DNA of 64,000 nucleotides from Lujinxingiaceae bacterium (GTDB taxonomy: Bacteria > Myxococcota_A > Bradymonadia > Bradymonadales > Bradymonadaceae): NCBI GenBank assembly GCA_013697635.1, contig JACCWM010000036.1, positions 111,371-175,370 on the forward strand, read 5' to 3'. The position numbers and the translations under genes are program-made. Within the stretch, counting starts at the first letter, position 1. Every line of letters starts with the position of its first letter. Under the pieces are notes generated by a model that made no database searches, was not told where the DNA came from, and saw only the letters and a program-made list of their open reading frames with translations. This document shows positions 35,025 to 43,952 of this stretch, piece after piece.

Positions 35025-37331
35025 CTAGACCAGATCGAGCAGGGGGGCGCCGTCGACCATGCGAAAGAGCAGGTCGACCTCGCGCACGTCGCTCTCGCGC
35101 GAGAGAAAATTGGCGAGCGGAGCGATGATGTAGCTCTCCACCGATTGGCGCAGGGGGCGCGCGCCGTAGCGCTCATCGAAGCCGATCTTTATCAGGTAGT
35201 CGACCACGGCAGGCTCAGCGCTGACTCGAATCAGCCGGCGCACCAGACCCTCGCGCGAGAAGGCCTCCTTGAGCGCGCGCTCGACGAGCGAGCGCGCCGT
35301 CTCGCTGCCCAACGAACGAAAAGCGATGATGCGGTCGATGCGACCGACAAACTCCGGGCGAAAAAACTCCTCGACGACGCCGCGATAATGCTGGCCGACG
35401 GCCTCACGCGCGGCGTCAGGATTGCCGCCTTCAAAGCCCAGCGAGGAGGGTCCGCCCGCGCCAAGGTTCGAGGTCATGATCACGACGGCGCTGGTCACCG
35501 AGACGGTCTGGCCAAGGGCATCGGTGAGGCGGCCCTCGCCGAGGATCTGCAGCAAAAAATCAAAGACCGTGGCATGGGCCTTTTCGATCTCGTCAAAGAG
35601 GATCACCTGAAAGGGCTGCTCGCGGATGCGGCGCACGAGCTCGCCGGGCTGGCCCTTGTAGCGCCCGACCAGGCGCGCCGCCGACCAACTATCCTGATAC
35701 TCGCTCATGTCGAAGCGAATCACGCGCTCGTGGCTTGCGAACAAATAGCGCGCCAGGGTGAGCGCGGTCTGCGTTTTGCCAACGCCGGTGGGCCCCAAAA
35801 ACAGGTAGCTGCCCAGCGGGCGAGCGGGCGGGTTGAGACCGGCGCGAAGCACGGTGACCAAATCGACCATGGCCTCAACGCCTTCAGGCTGGCCATAGAT
35901 CGCCTCAGCAAAGTGGCTTCGCACCTCGTCGGCGTGAAACTCGCTGCTCGCGTCCAAGAGCTCTTTGGGCAAACCCGTGAGCGAGGCGTAAGCCTCGACG
36001 GCGTGTTCAGCGAGCAGCACCAGGCGCGGCTGGCCGTCCTCAGCGACGGCCTGGGTTCGATGCGTGCGCGCCATACGCTCGGCAAGCTCGACGGCCGGGC
36101 CGGGAAAGGCCCCGGCGCCGCGAAAGCGACCGGTGAGCTCCAAAATCTTCTGGCGAGCCTCGACGCTCAAGCGCACGCCGTGCTGGCGGCCGAGGCGAAA
36201 GCTGACGCGGTCGAGAACGCGGTCGGTCTCGGCCGCCGGCAAAGGCTCGATCGGCAGGCGGCGAAGCGCGCGCAAAAAGCTCGGATGTTTCTGCTCGGCC
36301 AGGCTGAGCTGTTCCGGGCGCGCCTCGGTGACGAGCACAATGTCGCCCGACAAGATGTGAGGCAGCAGCAGGCCGGGGATGCCCTCGACGTGCTGCTCGG
36401 TGCCGGAGCTCTCGAGCAGCTCGATGAGGTTCTCGGCAAAGAGGACGGCACCGGAGGTCTTGACCTCCTCGATCAGGTTGATCACGCGCTCCTGCCACTG
36501 CCCCAAAAAGCGCATGCCCGCCATCAGACGCCCGCCGCTGATCTGCCAGACGCCCACACCTTTGAGGGTCTCGGGGACATCGCCGGCCAGGATGCGTCCG
36601 ACGACGTCTTGAATGATCACCGATTTGCCCACGCCCGGCGGTCCGGTCAGCAGCACACTGCGCTCGGAGTGGCCACCGAGGTAGTTGAGCAGCGTCTCGA
36701 CCTCGGCACGCCGCTCAAAGGCCTTGGGTGCATCCTTCTTGTCGAGCAGGCGATGCATCGGCTCGGCCACGGCGGCAAGCGTCGGGTAGGTCTCCTCCTC
36801 GGGCGCCTCGATGGCTGCCTTCGGATCGAAGCGCACCTCGATCGTGCGCACCTCCATCGTCGAGCCGGCCGCACGTAATTCCTCGGAGGTTGGGCCACCG
36901 GCCTGTTGGGCCATCGCCCCGAGACGCTCCTCGAGCTCATAGCGCGCACGAATCTGCTCGAGCGCAATGAGCTCGAGCTGGCTTGGATCGGTCAGCGTAA
37001 AGTCCACGCCAAGTTGAGGCAAATAGACGTGCTGAAGCGCCTCTTCAGAGCGGCATATTGCAAACAATGACAGCGCGAGCATCTCAATGCGCCCAAGGCT
37101 TAAGACGGGTATCTCGACGCGGATCTGGCGGGTGGTCGACGCCGAGGTCGCGCTCACCGCGCGCACTTGGCCCATCTTGAGCCCCTCTTCGGCAAGGCGC
37201 CCCAGTCGCCCGAGCACCTCTTCGACGCTCGAGCCGGCTGCGCCAAGCTCGTTTGCACCCAGCACTTCGCCGTAAACCCAGTCCGGGCGCTGATGCAGGT
37301 AAACTTCGACCCTGCGTGTTTGCTTTGCCAT
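35025..37331 (-). CDS. ClpA/ClpB-family AAA+ ATPase (stand-alone paralogue)
   Basis: 768 residues from ATG 37331 (AGGG upstream). The N-terminal 190 residues are not the standard Clp repeat domain and match loosely those of the two Clp paralogues at 40.6-47.3 kb. First AAA+ module: Walker A GPPGVGKS (230-237), but Walker B reads VLFAEN (about 296-301), with the Asp replaced by Ala. Second module: GPTGVGKT (513-520), LFDEIEKAHA, a full set of sensor motifs and a Clp D2 small domain. No visible IGF/L loop for ClpP docking, so probably a ClpB- or ClpV-like remodeller. Confidence 0.88.
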   Translation of the reverse strand: MAKQTRRVEVYLHQRPDWVYGEVLGANELGAAGSSVEEVLGRLGRLAEEGLKMGQVRAVSATSASTTRQIRVEIPVLSLGRIEMLALSLFAICRSEEALQHVYLPQLGVDFTLTDPSQLELIALEQIRARYELEERLGAMAQQAGGPTSEELRAAGSTMEVRTIEVRFDPKAAIEAPEEETYPTLAAVAEPMHRLLDKKDAPKAFERRAEVETLLNYLGGHSERSVLLTGPPGVGKSVIIQDVVGRILAGDVPETLKGVGVWQISGGRLMAGMRFLGQWQERVINLIEEVKTSGAVLFAENLIELLESSGTEQHVEGIPGLLLPHILSGDIVLVTEARPEQLSLAEQKHPSFLRALRRLPIEPLPAAETDRVLDRVSFRLGRQHGVRLSVEARQKILELTGRFRGAGAFPGPAVELAERMARTHRTQAVAEDGQPRLVLLAEHAVEAYASLTGLPKELLDASSEFHADEVRSHFAEAIYGQPEGVEAMVDLVTVLRAGLNPPARPLGSYLFLGPTGVGKTQTALTLARYLFASHERVIRFDMSEYQDSWSAARLVGRYKGQPGELVRRIREQPFQVILFDEIEKAHATVFDFLLQILGEGRLTDALGQTVSVTSAVVIMTSNLGAGGPSSLGFEGGNPDAAREAVGQHYRGVVEEFFRPEFVGRIDRIIAFRSLGSETARSLVERALKEAFSREGLVRRLIRVSAEPAVVDYLIKIGFDERYGARPLRQSVESYIIAPLANFLSRESDVREVDLLFRMVDGAPLLDLV

Positions 37332-37548
37332 CAATCTACCCTTGCCTGATCTTTTGGGTTTGCCCAAAGACATCATTTGCCGCGTCGAGCCGGAGGCTAA
37401 GGCGTCCGTCGTGGAACTTCAACGCCAAACATGGAACGACGACACACCCCGCATCAATTTCGCCCTGTCCGGATTGAAAACGCCCGGGCAGATAGTGCCC
37501 GCGCCCCCACTTGGACCTTGACAGCGGAGGCATTCTGCACAAATTTGC

Positions 37549-37601
37549 ATTAGCTAAGGCTAATAAATTAATTAACACAAACACATTTAATAATTATTAA
37601 A
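37549..37601 (+). promoter_or_regulatory. AT-rich palindromic control region upstream of the TonB-dependent receptor
   Basis: ATTAGC-TAAG-GCTAAT (37549-37564) and the perfect 16-bp palindrome TTTAATAATTATTAAA (37586-37601) lie 50-105 bases before the receptor start, in strikingly AT-rich sequence. A TTGACA at about 37518 could be a -35 element. Metal-uptake receptors are normally repressed by Fur or Zur through such palindromes, but neither site matches a consensus well enough for me to name the regulator. The remainder of the 322-base gap shows only a small imperfect hairpin at 37351-37369. Confidence 0.5.
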
Positions 37602-37654
37602 GGAAAACACATGTTGATTTTCTCCGATCGACCAAGAACGACGGGAGACGCCCC

Positions 37655-39901
37655 ATGAAAAGAATCTGGGCTTTATCGTGTTCTGCCATGACTTTTTTGA
37701 TGCTGAGCCCCGTGGCTTTCGCCCAAGACGAGCAACGCTTCGAGGTTTCAGGATGGGTGGTCGACACCAAACAGGCCAGTGCCGTGCAGGAGGCGACGGT
37801 GTTTATCGAAGAGCTTCAACGCCAGACGGTCAGTGATCGCCAGGGGCGCTTTGGCTTTGAGGGCCTGGCCGCTGGCAGCTATACGCTGCGCATTGAGCAC
37901 GAGGCCTTTGAGCTGCACCAGGAGCGCATCGTTTTGCCCGACGATGCAGCGCGCGCCGGCGAGCTCTACATCGAGCTGCGCGGTTTGACGGGCGTGTCGG
38001 AGTATTTCACGGTCACGACTTCGTCATCACCGCTTAGAAACCCGGTGAGTTATCGGCCCGAGCAGGCCTTCGACGCCGAGGCCTTGCAGCGGCGCGCGGG
38101 CAATTCACTCGGCGAGATGCTCGATGGTGAGCCGGGCATCGCGATGCGCTCATTTGGCCCTGCTCCGACGCGCCCGGTCATCCGCGGCATGGATGGCGAG
38201 CGCGTGCTCGTCTTGGAGAATGGCGAGCGCATGGGGGATCTGTCGGGCACGGCCCACGATCACGCGGTGACCTTCGATCCGTTGGCGATCGATCGTGTCG
38301 AGGTGATCCGTGGTCCGGCCGGCCTGCTTTACGGCTCGGGTGCGCTCGGCGGCGTGGTCAACATTCTCAACGAGGACATTCCCAGGCACTGGGCGCCAGG
38401 TCTCTACGGCGACGTCGGCCTGCACGGCGCGAGCGTCAACACCGCCGGCGCCGCCGGCGGCCGCCTGATCTATGGCAGCGAGTCCTGGGCTGCGACCGCG
38501 CGCATCTCGGCCCGCGAGGCCGGGGAGTTGTCCACACCGCAAGGTGCACTGGAGGGCACCCACCTCTCGCAGTTGACGGGCTCGACGGGCCTGGGATTCT
38601 CCAGCGGTCGCTTGCAAGGCGGGCTGTCCGCCGGCGCGCTGAGCAACAGCTACGGGCTGCCCGAGCAGTTCGAGACCACGGCCGAGGGTGTCGAGATTCG
38701 CAGCGCGCGCCAGAACATTCAGGGCCGCCTTAACTGGGAGCGTGAGGGCTTTGCCGACAACATTGAGCTGCGCTTCCATGGCTCGCGCTACCACCACCAG
38801 GAGATGGCAATCGAGCGACGCGCCCAGGACGCCGACGTCGAGCAGGTCGAACTGGACTTCATGCAGCTCGTCACAAGCTCGACCTTGACCGTGCGCCACC
38901 GCAATCTGGGCCCGATCGATCAGGGCGCGATCGGCTTCAATGTGGTCGCGCGTGACATCGTCGTGAGCGGCGAGGACGGCCTCACACCGGACAGCCGCAC
39001 GTACTTTCTGGCGGCGTTTGTATTTGAGGAGATCCCGCTTACCGAGCGCATCCGCCTGCAGTTCGGGGTGCGCCCAGAGCTGCACTTGGTCGAGCCTCGG
39101 CCAAACGCCCACTTCACCGAGCCCGCACACAGCCGCGCACAGGCCACGCTCTCGGGCTCGGTGGGCCTGAACATACGTCCGGCCGATTTTTTGGAGTTTG
39201 GCACACAGGCGGCTCAGGCCCACCGAGCGCCGATGATCGAGGAGCTGTACTCGCGCGCCGCACACCTGGGCACGGGCAAATACGAGATCGGCGACCCACA
39301 GCTCGAGAGCGAGATCGGCCGCGGGATCGACGCTTACACCCGCATGCGCTTTGGCCGCGTCAGTCTCGAGCTCGCTGCCTTTTATCAGCGCGTTGACAAC
39401 TACGTCTTCCTCGAACCCACCGGCCAGACCGACGCCGCCAGTGGCTATCCGATCTATGCCTACCAGTCTTCCGAGAGTGATTTTCGCGGCTTTGAGTCGC
39501 AGGCCAAGGTCGGCATCCTCGCCGGCCTCGAACTCAGCGCCGGCGTCGACTACGTGCGCGCGATGCGCCTCGACACCGAGCGAACCCCGCTGCCGGCGAT
39601 TCCACCGCTTCGCGCTCGCTTGAAGCTGGGCTACGAGGCCGAGAGCTTCTGGCTGGGCACGCTCGTGCGCCTGGTCGGCGCCCAGACGCGCACGGCGCCC
39701 GAGGAGTTGCCGACCGAAGGCTACGCCCTGCTCGGCTTTGACGCCGGCTACCGCTTTCACGCCGGTGGCCTGCATGTCTTGAGCGTTCGCCTCGACAACA
39801 CGCTCAACACGGTCTACCGCGACCATCTCTCACGCGTCGAAGGTCGAGAAGTCGTCATGCCTGGCCGAAGCGCCAACGCCATGTACCGCTGGGTGTTTTG
39901 A
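37655..39901 (+). CDS. TonB-dependent outer-membrane receptor, ZnuD-like
   Basis: 748 residues; GGGAGACGCCCC precedes ATG 37655. Signal peptide cleaved after AFA (about 23). Residues 30-110 are a carboxypeptidase-regulatory-like beta domain, followed by a plug (about 120-235: VIRGMDGERVLVLENGERMGD, DPLAIDRVEVIRGPAGLLYGSGALGGVVNI) and a 22-strand barrel ending in WVF. The FGPAPTRPVIRG and HDHAV segments are typical of ZnuD-type zinc receptors; the His-rich loop HYHHQE could bind metal. No TonB/ExbB genes are adjacent. Likely metal uptake, with zinc as a family-based inference. Confidence 0.9.
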   Translation: MKRIWALSCSAMTFLMLSPVAFAQDEQRFEVSGWVVDTKQASAVQEATVFIEELQRQTVSDRQGRFGFEGLAAGSYTLRIEHEAFELHQERIVLPDDAARAGELYIELRGLTGVSEYFTVTTSSSPLRNPVSYRPEQAFDAEALQRRAGNSLGEMLDGEPGIAMRSFGPAPTRPVIRGMDGERVLVLENGERMGDLSGTAHDHAVTFDPLAIDRVEVIRGPAGLLYGSGALGGVVNILNEDIPRHWAPGLYGDVGLHGASVNTAGAAGGRLIYGSESWAATARISAREAGELSTPQGALEGTHLSQLTGSTGLGFSSGRLQGGLSAGALSNSYGLPEQFETTAEGVEIRSARQNIQGRLNWEREGFADNIELRFHGSRYHHQEMAIERRAQDADVEQVELDFMQLVTSSTLTVRHRNLGPIDQGAIGFNVVARDIVVSGEDGLTPDSRTYFLAAFVFEEIPLTERIRLQFGVRPELHLVEPRPNAHFTEPAHSRAQATLSGSVGLNIRPADFLEFGTQAAQAHRAPMIEELYSRAAHLGTGKYEIGDPQLESEIGRGIDAYTRMRFGRVSLELAAFYQRVDNYVFLEPTGQTDAASGYPIYAYQSSESDFRGFESQAKVGILAGLELSAGVDYVRAMRLDTERTPLPAIPPLRARLKLGYEAESFWLGTLVRLVGAQTRTAPEELPTEGYALLGFDAGYRFHAGGLHVLSVRLDNTLNTVYRDHLSRVEGREVVMPGRSANAMYRWVF

Positions 39902-39934
39902 CCAGCACCGAGCTCTGATTCATGGCGATCGGGC

Positions 39935-40627
39935 TCAGCCAATGAGCGCTTCGAGCACGCCGGAGTGGCTCAAATTCTCAAACAGAAAGTCGGCTTTGCA
40001 GGCAGCGAGCTCGTCGAGGCTGGCGGCGCCGGTGGCCACGGCGATGACCTGGGCGCCGATGGCTCGGGCAGCCGAGATGTCTTTGGGGGTGTCGCCGATG
40101 ACCACGACGCGGCAGTCGGCAAGCTCGCGGCCAAGGCTGCGGGCACCGCGCTCGGCGCCCAGACGCAAAAGCTCGGGGCGCTGCTCGCTCATGCAACCAA
40201 AACCGCCGAAGGCAAAGTAGCCGTTGAGGTCGACACGCTCGAGCTTGAGGCGCGCGCCACGCTCGACGTTGCCGGTGCCAAGTCCGAGCGCTATGGGACG
40301 GGTGGTGGCGAGCGCCTGGAGGGCGTCGAGGGCGTTGAGGACGCCGTCGTGGACGCGAAAACCATCGGCCGCAGCGAGCACCTCGGGCAAGAGCTCGAGG
40401 TAGGCTGCGAGGATCTCATCGATGCGGCTCTCATCGGCCAGATGCCCGCTCTCGAGCAGGCCCTGGCGGATGATCGCGCGGTCGGTCATGCCGCCAAAGG
40501 AGAACTCGACGCGCGTCTGTGGGCCCAAAAAGCTCTCGAAGGCCTGAAGCAGGGCGCCGCGCGCGGAGCCACCGCTGGTGATCAGGGTGCCATCGATGTC
40601 GAAGAGATAAACTGTGGCTTGTTTCAT
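39935..40627 (-). CDS. HAD-superfamily phosphatase (phosphoglycolate phosphatase-like)
   Basis: 230 residues. Motif I FDIDGTL with nucleophile D9 and D11, a helical cap (about 20-95), motif II T in GLGTGN, motif III region ERGARS, and motif IV GDTPKDI. Subclass I HAD enzymes of this size include phosphoglycolate and beta-phosphoglucomutase-like phosphatases; substrate not determined. It starts 19 bases after the stop of the upstream Clp-like gene and so is the last gene of that operon. Confidence 0.88.
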   Translation of the reverse strand: MKQATVYLFDIDGTLITSGGSARGALLQAFESFLGPQTRVEFSFGGMTDRAIIRQGLLESGHLADESRIDEILAAYLELLPEVLAAADGFRVHDGVLNALDALQALATTRPIALGLGTGNVERGARLKLERVDLNGYFAFGGFGCMSEQRPELLRLGAERGARSLGRELADCRVVVIGDTPKDISAARAIGAQVIAVATGAASLDELAACKADFLFENLSHSGVLEALIG

Positions 40628-40646
40628 GTTGCCCTCGGCTTTGATG

Positions 40647-43600
40647 TCAGGGTTTCTCCCAGATCGCGAGCCGCGCCATCACCAATTCAAGGGCAAAGCT
40701 CTTGTTCTTGCTGGACTTTTCCTCGGGAATCGCGATTTTGCGCTGCCAGCGCACGTCCTCGAGCTGGCCGTCGGCTTCGACAAACTCCACGCAATGTGCG
40801 CCGTCTTCATCGAAGCTACCCAGCTCGCCCTGTTGGAGCATACGCACGAAGCGCGTTTTGTCCGTGACGCCCTGTTCGACCACCTGGGCCAGCAGCAGCG
40901 CGTGCTGTCCGTGGGAGGGCAGTCGAGGGCTCCAAGTGTAGCCCTCGAGGACACGAAAGAGATCCAAAACGCCAGCGCTCTCGGTGGAGAAGGCGACGCC
41001 GTGGGCCTGGGCTAAATCGGCCGTGGGGCGCCAGACGTCTTGAACGAGGTAGGCGACGGTGAGGTTGAGGTCGAGCGCATCGGAGAGGGCAAGCAACCAC
41101 TCGTGCCAGTGCGCGAGCATCGTCTCGTGGGGGCCGGCCAGGCCGCGGATCACGAGCGTGGCAGCGTCACCGCTGGCGCCCGAGAGGCTGGCGAGCTGGG
41201 TGTTGAGCCAGATCAGCTCACGGCCGACCTCGGCCGCAAAGCTCGCCATGCGGTGGCTGGTCGTTTTATCGAGCTGCGTAGTGACGGGCGTCTCCCAGGA
41301 GCCGGTGTGCTCGGGATCGAACATGCCCTCGATGCGGCGCTGCGCGTGCTGGAGCTTGCTTCGAAACACCTCGCGCTGGCGCAACTTCTCGGCAAGGTCT
41401 TCGGACCAGACACCGTCGCCGCCCTCGGTGTTGAGGCGCGCCAGGATGCGCTCGTAGTCGTCGACGACGAGCTGGGTCTGAGGGCGAGCGAGCAGCGTCT
41501 CAATCTCGAGGCGGATGTGCTTCAGGCGCACCTGCAAGCGCTCAGTGGCTGCATCGCCATCGGTGCCCGAGACGAGCACCTCGCCGAGCGTGCCCACGGC
41601 GCCCGTGTAGCGCTTTGCGCGGTGAATCGAGTGCAGGCGCAGATCGATGCCGCGGCCACCGTCGGCCGTTGGCATCATCGTGACGCGCGTCAAGGCATCG
41701 CTTGCGACCGACTGCGTGAGCTTTTGAGCGAGCGGCGTGATCAGCTGCTGCTCGATGCGATGGGCCAGGGTTCGCGCGCCGTAGCGCCGATCGACGGACT
41801 GGCCGACGAGCGACTCGATCAGGCGCGGATCCACGTCGACGAGCACCTGGGCCTGGCGCAAGCCGCGGCGCTCGAGGATCTCGCGCACGGTGCGTCGTGC
41901 GATGCGCCGCAGCGTCTCGGCCTCGAGCGGGCGGTAGGCCACGATGCGATCGATGCGGTTGAAGAACTCCGGGCGAAAGAACTGCTCGGCGCTTCGCTGG
42001 TAGTGCAACGCGCGGTCGGCCGCGCCGCCTCCGCCAAAGCCCAGCCAGCGCTCCTCGGAGTCGGCGCCAAGGTTCGAGGTCATCACCACGACGGTATTGC
42101 AAAAATCCACGGTGCGCCCGGCGGCATCGGTGAGCCGGCCGTCGCCGAGCAGCTGCAAGAGCAGGTCGAGCACGCGTGAGTGGGCCTTTTCGATCTCGTC
42201 GAAGAGCAGCACGCTAAACGGCTGCAATCGCACGCGCCCGGTCAGCTCGCCGTCGGGCTGGCCCAGGGTGCCGATCAGGCGCGAGGTCGAATAGGGCTCG
42301 CTAAACTCGCTCATATCGAAGCGAATCATGCGCTCCTCGGAGCCGAACAGATCGAAGGAGAGCGCCTTGGCCGTCTCGGTCTTGCCGACGCCGCTTGGGC
42401 CGATGAGCAAAAAGCTACCCAGCGGGCGCCTGGCATCGCTCAAGCCCTGCTCGATCGTGAGCACCAGGCCGACGAGCACGTCGATCGCGTCGGGCTGGCC
42501 ATAGATGCGGCCCTCGAAGGCCGTGCGAATCGCCTTGGCCGATCGACCGTGGCCCTGGTGCAAGATCGTCGTTGGCAGGCCCGTCTGGCGATGCACGACC
42601 TCGGCGACGAGCTCGGCGTCGATGCGGATCTCGCGCACCATCAAGGTGTTGATGCGACGAAGCGCCTCGTTATAGCACTGCTTGGCCAGGCGAACGGCCT
42701 TGCCCGGAAATGCCTCCTGGCGAAAGAAGCGCCGCGCCAGGTGCAGCATCGTCTCGACGCCATCGGGGGTAAAGCGCACGGGCTGCTGGCGCTCGAGATC
42801 GCGCACCTGCTCGGTGAGCACGCTCAAGGTGTCGGTGTAGGCTAGCTCGGGCAGCTGCACGCGGCGAAACTTGTCGACAAAGCCCGGGGCGAGCGTGCGC
42901 GCGAGCTCCCAGGTCTGCTCGGTGGCCTCGGTGATGATCGCAAAGCGGCCCTGCTCGAGATAAGGCTCGATGAACCTGGCCACGTTGCTCTCGCCGTGGG
43001 TGGTGCGCCCGGCGCGAACCAGGCCCAAGAGGTCGTCGATCACGAGCAGATCGCCGCGGGCAGCGAGCTCGTCGCAGAGCGTCTCGGCGCGCTGCTCCCA
43101 TTGGCCAATGATGCTCATGCCGGCGATGATGCGATCGCCGCTGCTCTGCCATATATCGCGGCGCACCTGGTAGCTCTTGCCGAGCAGCCAGGCCTGGCGA
43201 GCGACCTCGCCGATGAGCGCCGTTTTGCCCACGCCCGACGGGCCGACCAGACAGATGTTGGTCGCCTTGGGGCTGGAGAGCGCGGCGACGAGCTCGCGCA
43301 CGACGTCCAGGCGGCCGTAGGCCGGCGGTAAGGTGCCGTCTTCGGCGCGGTGGAGCAGATTGGCCGCGACCTGCTGCAGGGTCTCAGGGCGACGAAGCCT
43401 GCCCGACGATGCCGGCTCGTCGGACTTGCCCTCGACCGCCGAGGGAAAGCCCAGCTCCACCTCAAAAGGATCGATGCTGTAAAACGGCCCGCAGTTGAGC
43501 TGATCAAGCGAGATCACGTCGTTTCGCACCGCCCAGCGCGCGATCCAGGCCTGTGCCTCGTAGTAGATGTCTTCGATGCGCTGGACCACGAAGGTTTCGC

Positions 43601-43949
43601 CCGGCAGCTTGGGAAACCAGACGTGCCAGTTCGTGTCACCAGGCCATGTGCCGATGATCGCGTGCGTAAAAGCCTTCAGATGCACGGGCGTGCGCGAGCT
43701 CTCGGACTGATGCTCGAGCTCGATGTAGACGTTCATCACCTGAAGCTCGTCGGGCGCAATCAAACGGTCGAGCTCCGAGGGTGCGAGCTTTTCCTGGGCC
43801 AGCTCGAGGGCCTGAAACATCAGCTCCTCTTTGAGCTTGGCCGGACTGGGGCCGCGCAATGGGCTGGACAGCGCACTGACCCAGGGCATCGAGACCTCGA
43901 AGTGGCCCCGCTGCGGCTGCGCGACGTACATTTGAAGCGTGACTTTCAT
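40647..43949 (-). CDS. ClpA/ClpB-family AAA+ ATPase with long C-terminal extension
   Basis: 1100 residues; ATG 43949 lies 3 bases after the upstream paralogue's stop. N-terminal domain about 1-190 of unknown type. First AAA+: Walker A GPSGVGKT (236-243), Walker B LLVIDDL. Second AAA+: GPSGVGKT with LLFDEIEKAHS and TSNLGAD. The last roughly 330 residues form an extension with a coiled-coil-like part and a GASGDAATLVIRGLAGPHETMLAHWHEW-type segment (quoted region about 915-940) that may be a diverged copy of the release-factor-like domain in the upstream gene. Likely a remodelling ATPase with an unusual substrate or ribosome-facing tail. Confidence 0.85.
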   Translation of the reverse strand: MKVTLQMYVAQPQRGHFEVSMPWVSALSSPLRGPSPAKLKEELMFQALELAQEKLAPSELDRLIAPDELQVMNVYIELEHQSESSRTPVHLKAFTHAIIGTWPGDTNWHVWFPKLPGETFVVQRIEDIYYEAQAWIARWAVRNDVISLDQLNCGPFYSIDPFEVELGFPSAVEGKSDEPASSGRLRRPETLQQVAANLLHRAEDGTLPPAYGRLDVVRELVAALSSPKATNICLVGPSGVGKTALIGEVARQAWLLGKSYQVRRDIWQSSGDRIIAGMSIIGQWEQRAETLCDELAARGDLLVIDDLLGLVRAGRTTHGESNVARFIEPYLEQGRFAIITEATEQTWELARTLAPGFVDKFRRVQLPELAYTDTLSVLTEQVRDLERQQPVRFTPDGVETMLHLARRFFRQEAFPGKAVRLAKQCYNEALRRINTLMVREIRIDAELVAEVVHRQTGLPTTILHQGHGRSAKAIRTAFEGRIYGQPDAIDVLVGLVLTIEQGLSDARRPLGSFLLIGPSGVGKTETAKALSFDLFGSEERMIRFDMSEFSEPYSTSRLIGTLGQPDGELTGRVRLQPFSVLLFDEIEKAHSRVLDLLLQLLGDGRLTDAAGRTVDFCNTVVVMTSNLGADSEERWLGFGGGGAADRALHYQRSAEQFFRPEFFNRIDRIVAYRPLEAETLRRIARRTVREILERRGLRQAQVLVDVDPRLIESLVGQSVDRRYGARTLAHRIEQQLITPLAQKLTQSVASDALTRVTMMPTADGGRGIDLRLHSIHRAKRYTGAVGTLGEVLVSGTDGDAATERLQVRLKHIRLEIETLLARPQTQLVVDDYERILARLNTEGGDGVWSEDLAEKLRQREVFRSKLQHAQRRIEGMFDPEHTGSWETPVTTQLDKTTSHRMASFAAEVGRELIWLNTQLASLSGASGDAATLVIRGLAGPHETMLAHWHEWLLALSDALDLNLTVAYLVQDVWRPTADLAQAHGVAFSTESAGVLDLFRVLEGYTWSPRLPSHGQHALLLAQVVEQGVTDKTRFVRMLQQGELGSFDEDGAHCVEFVEADGQLEDVRWQRKIAIPEEKSSKNKSFALELVMARLAIWEKP

Positions 43950-43952
43950 CGT

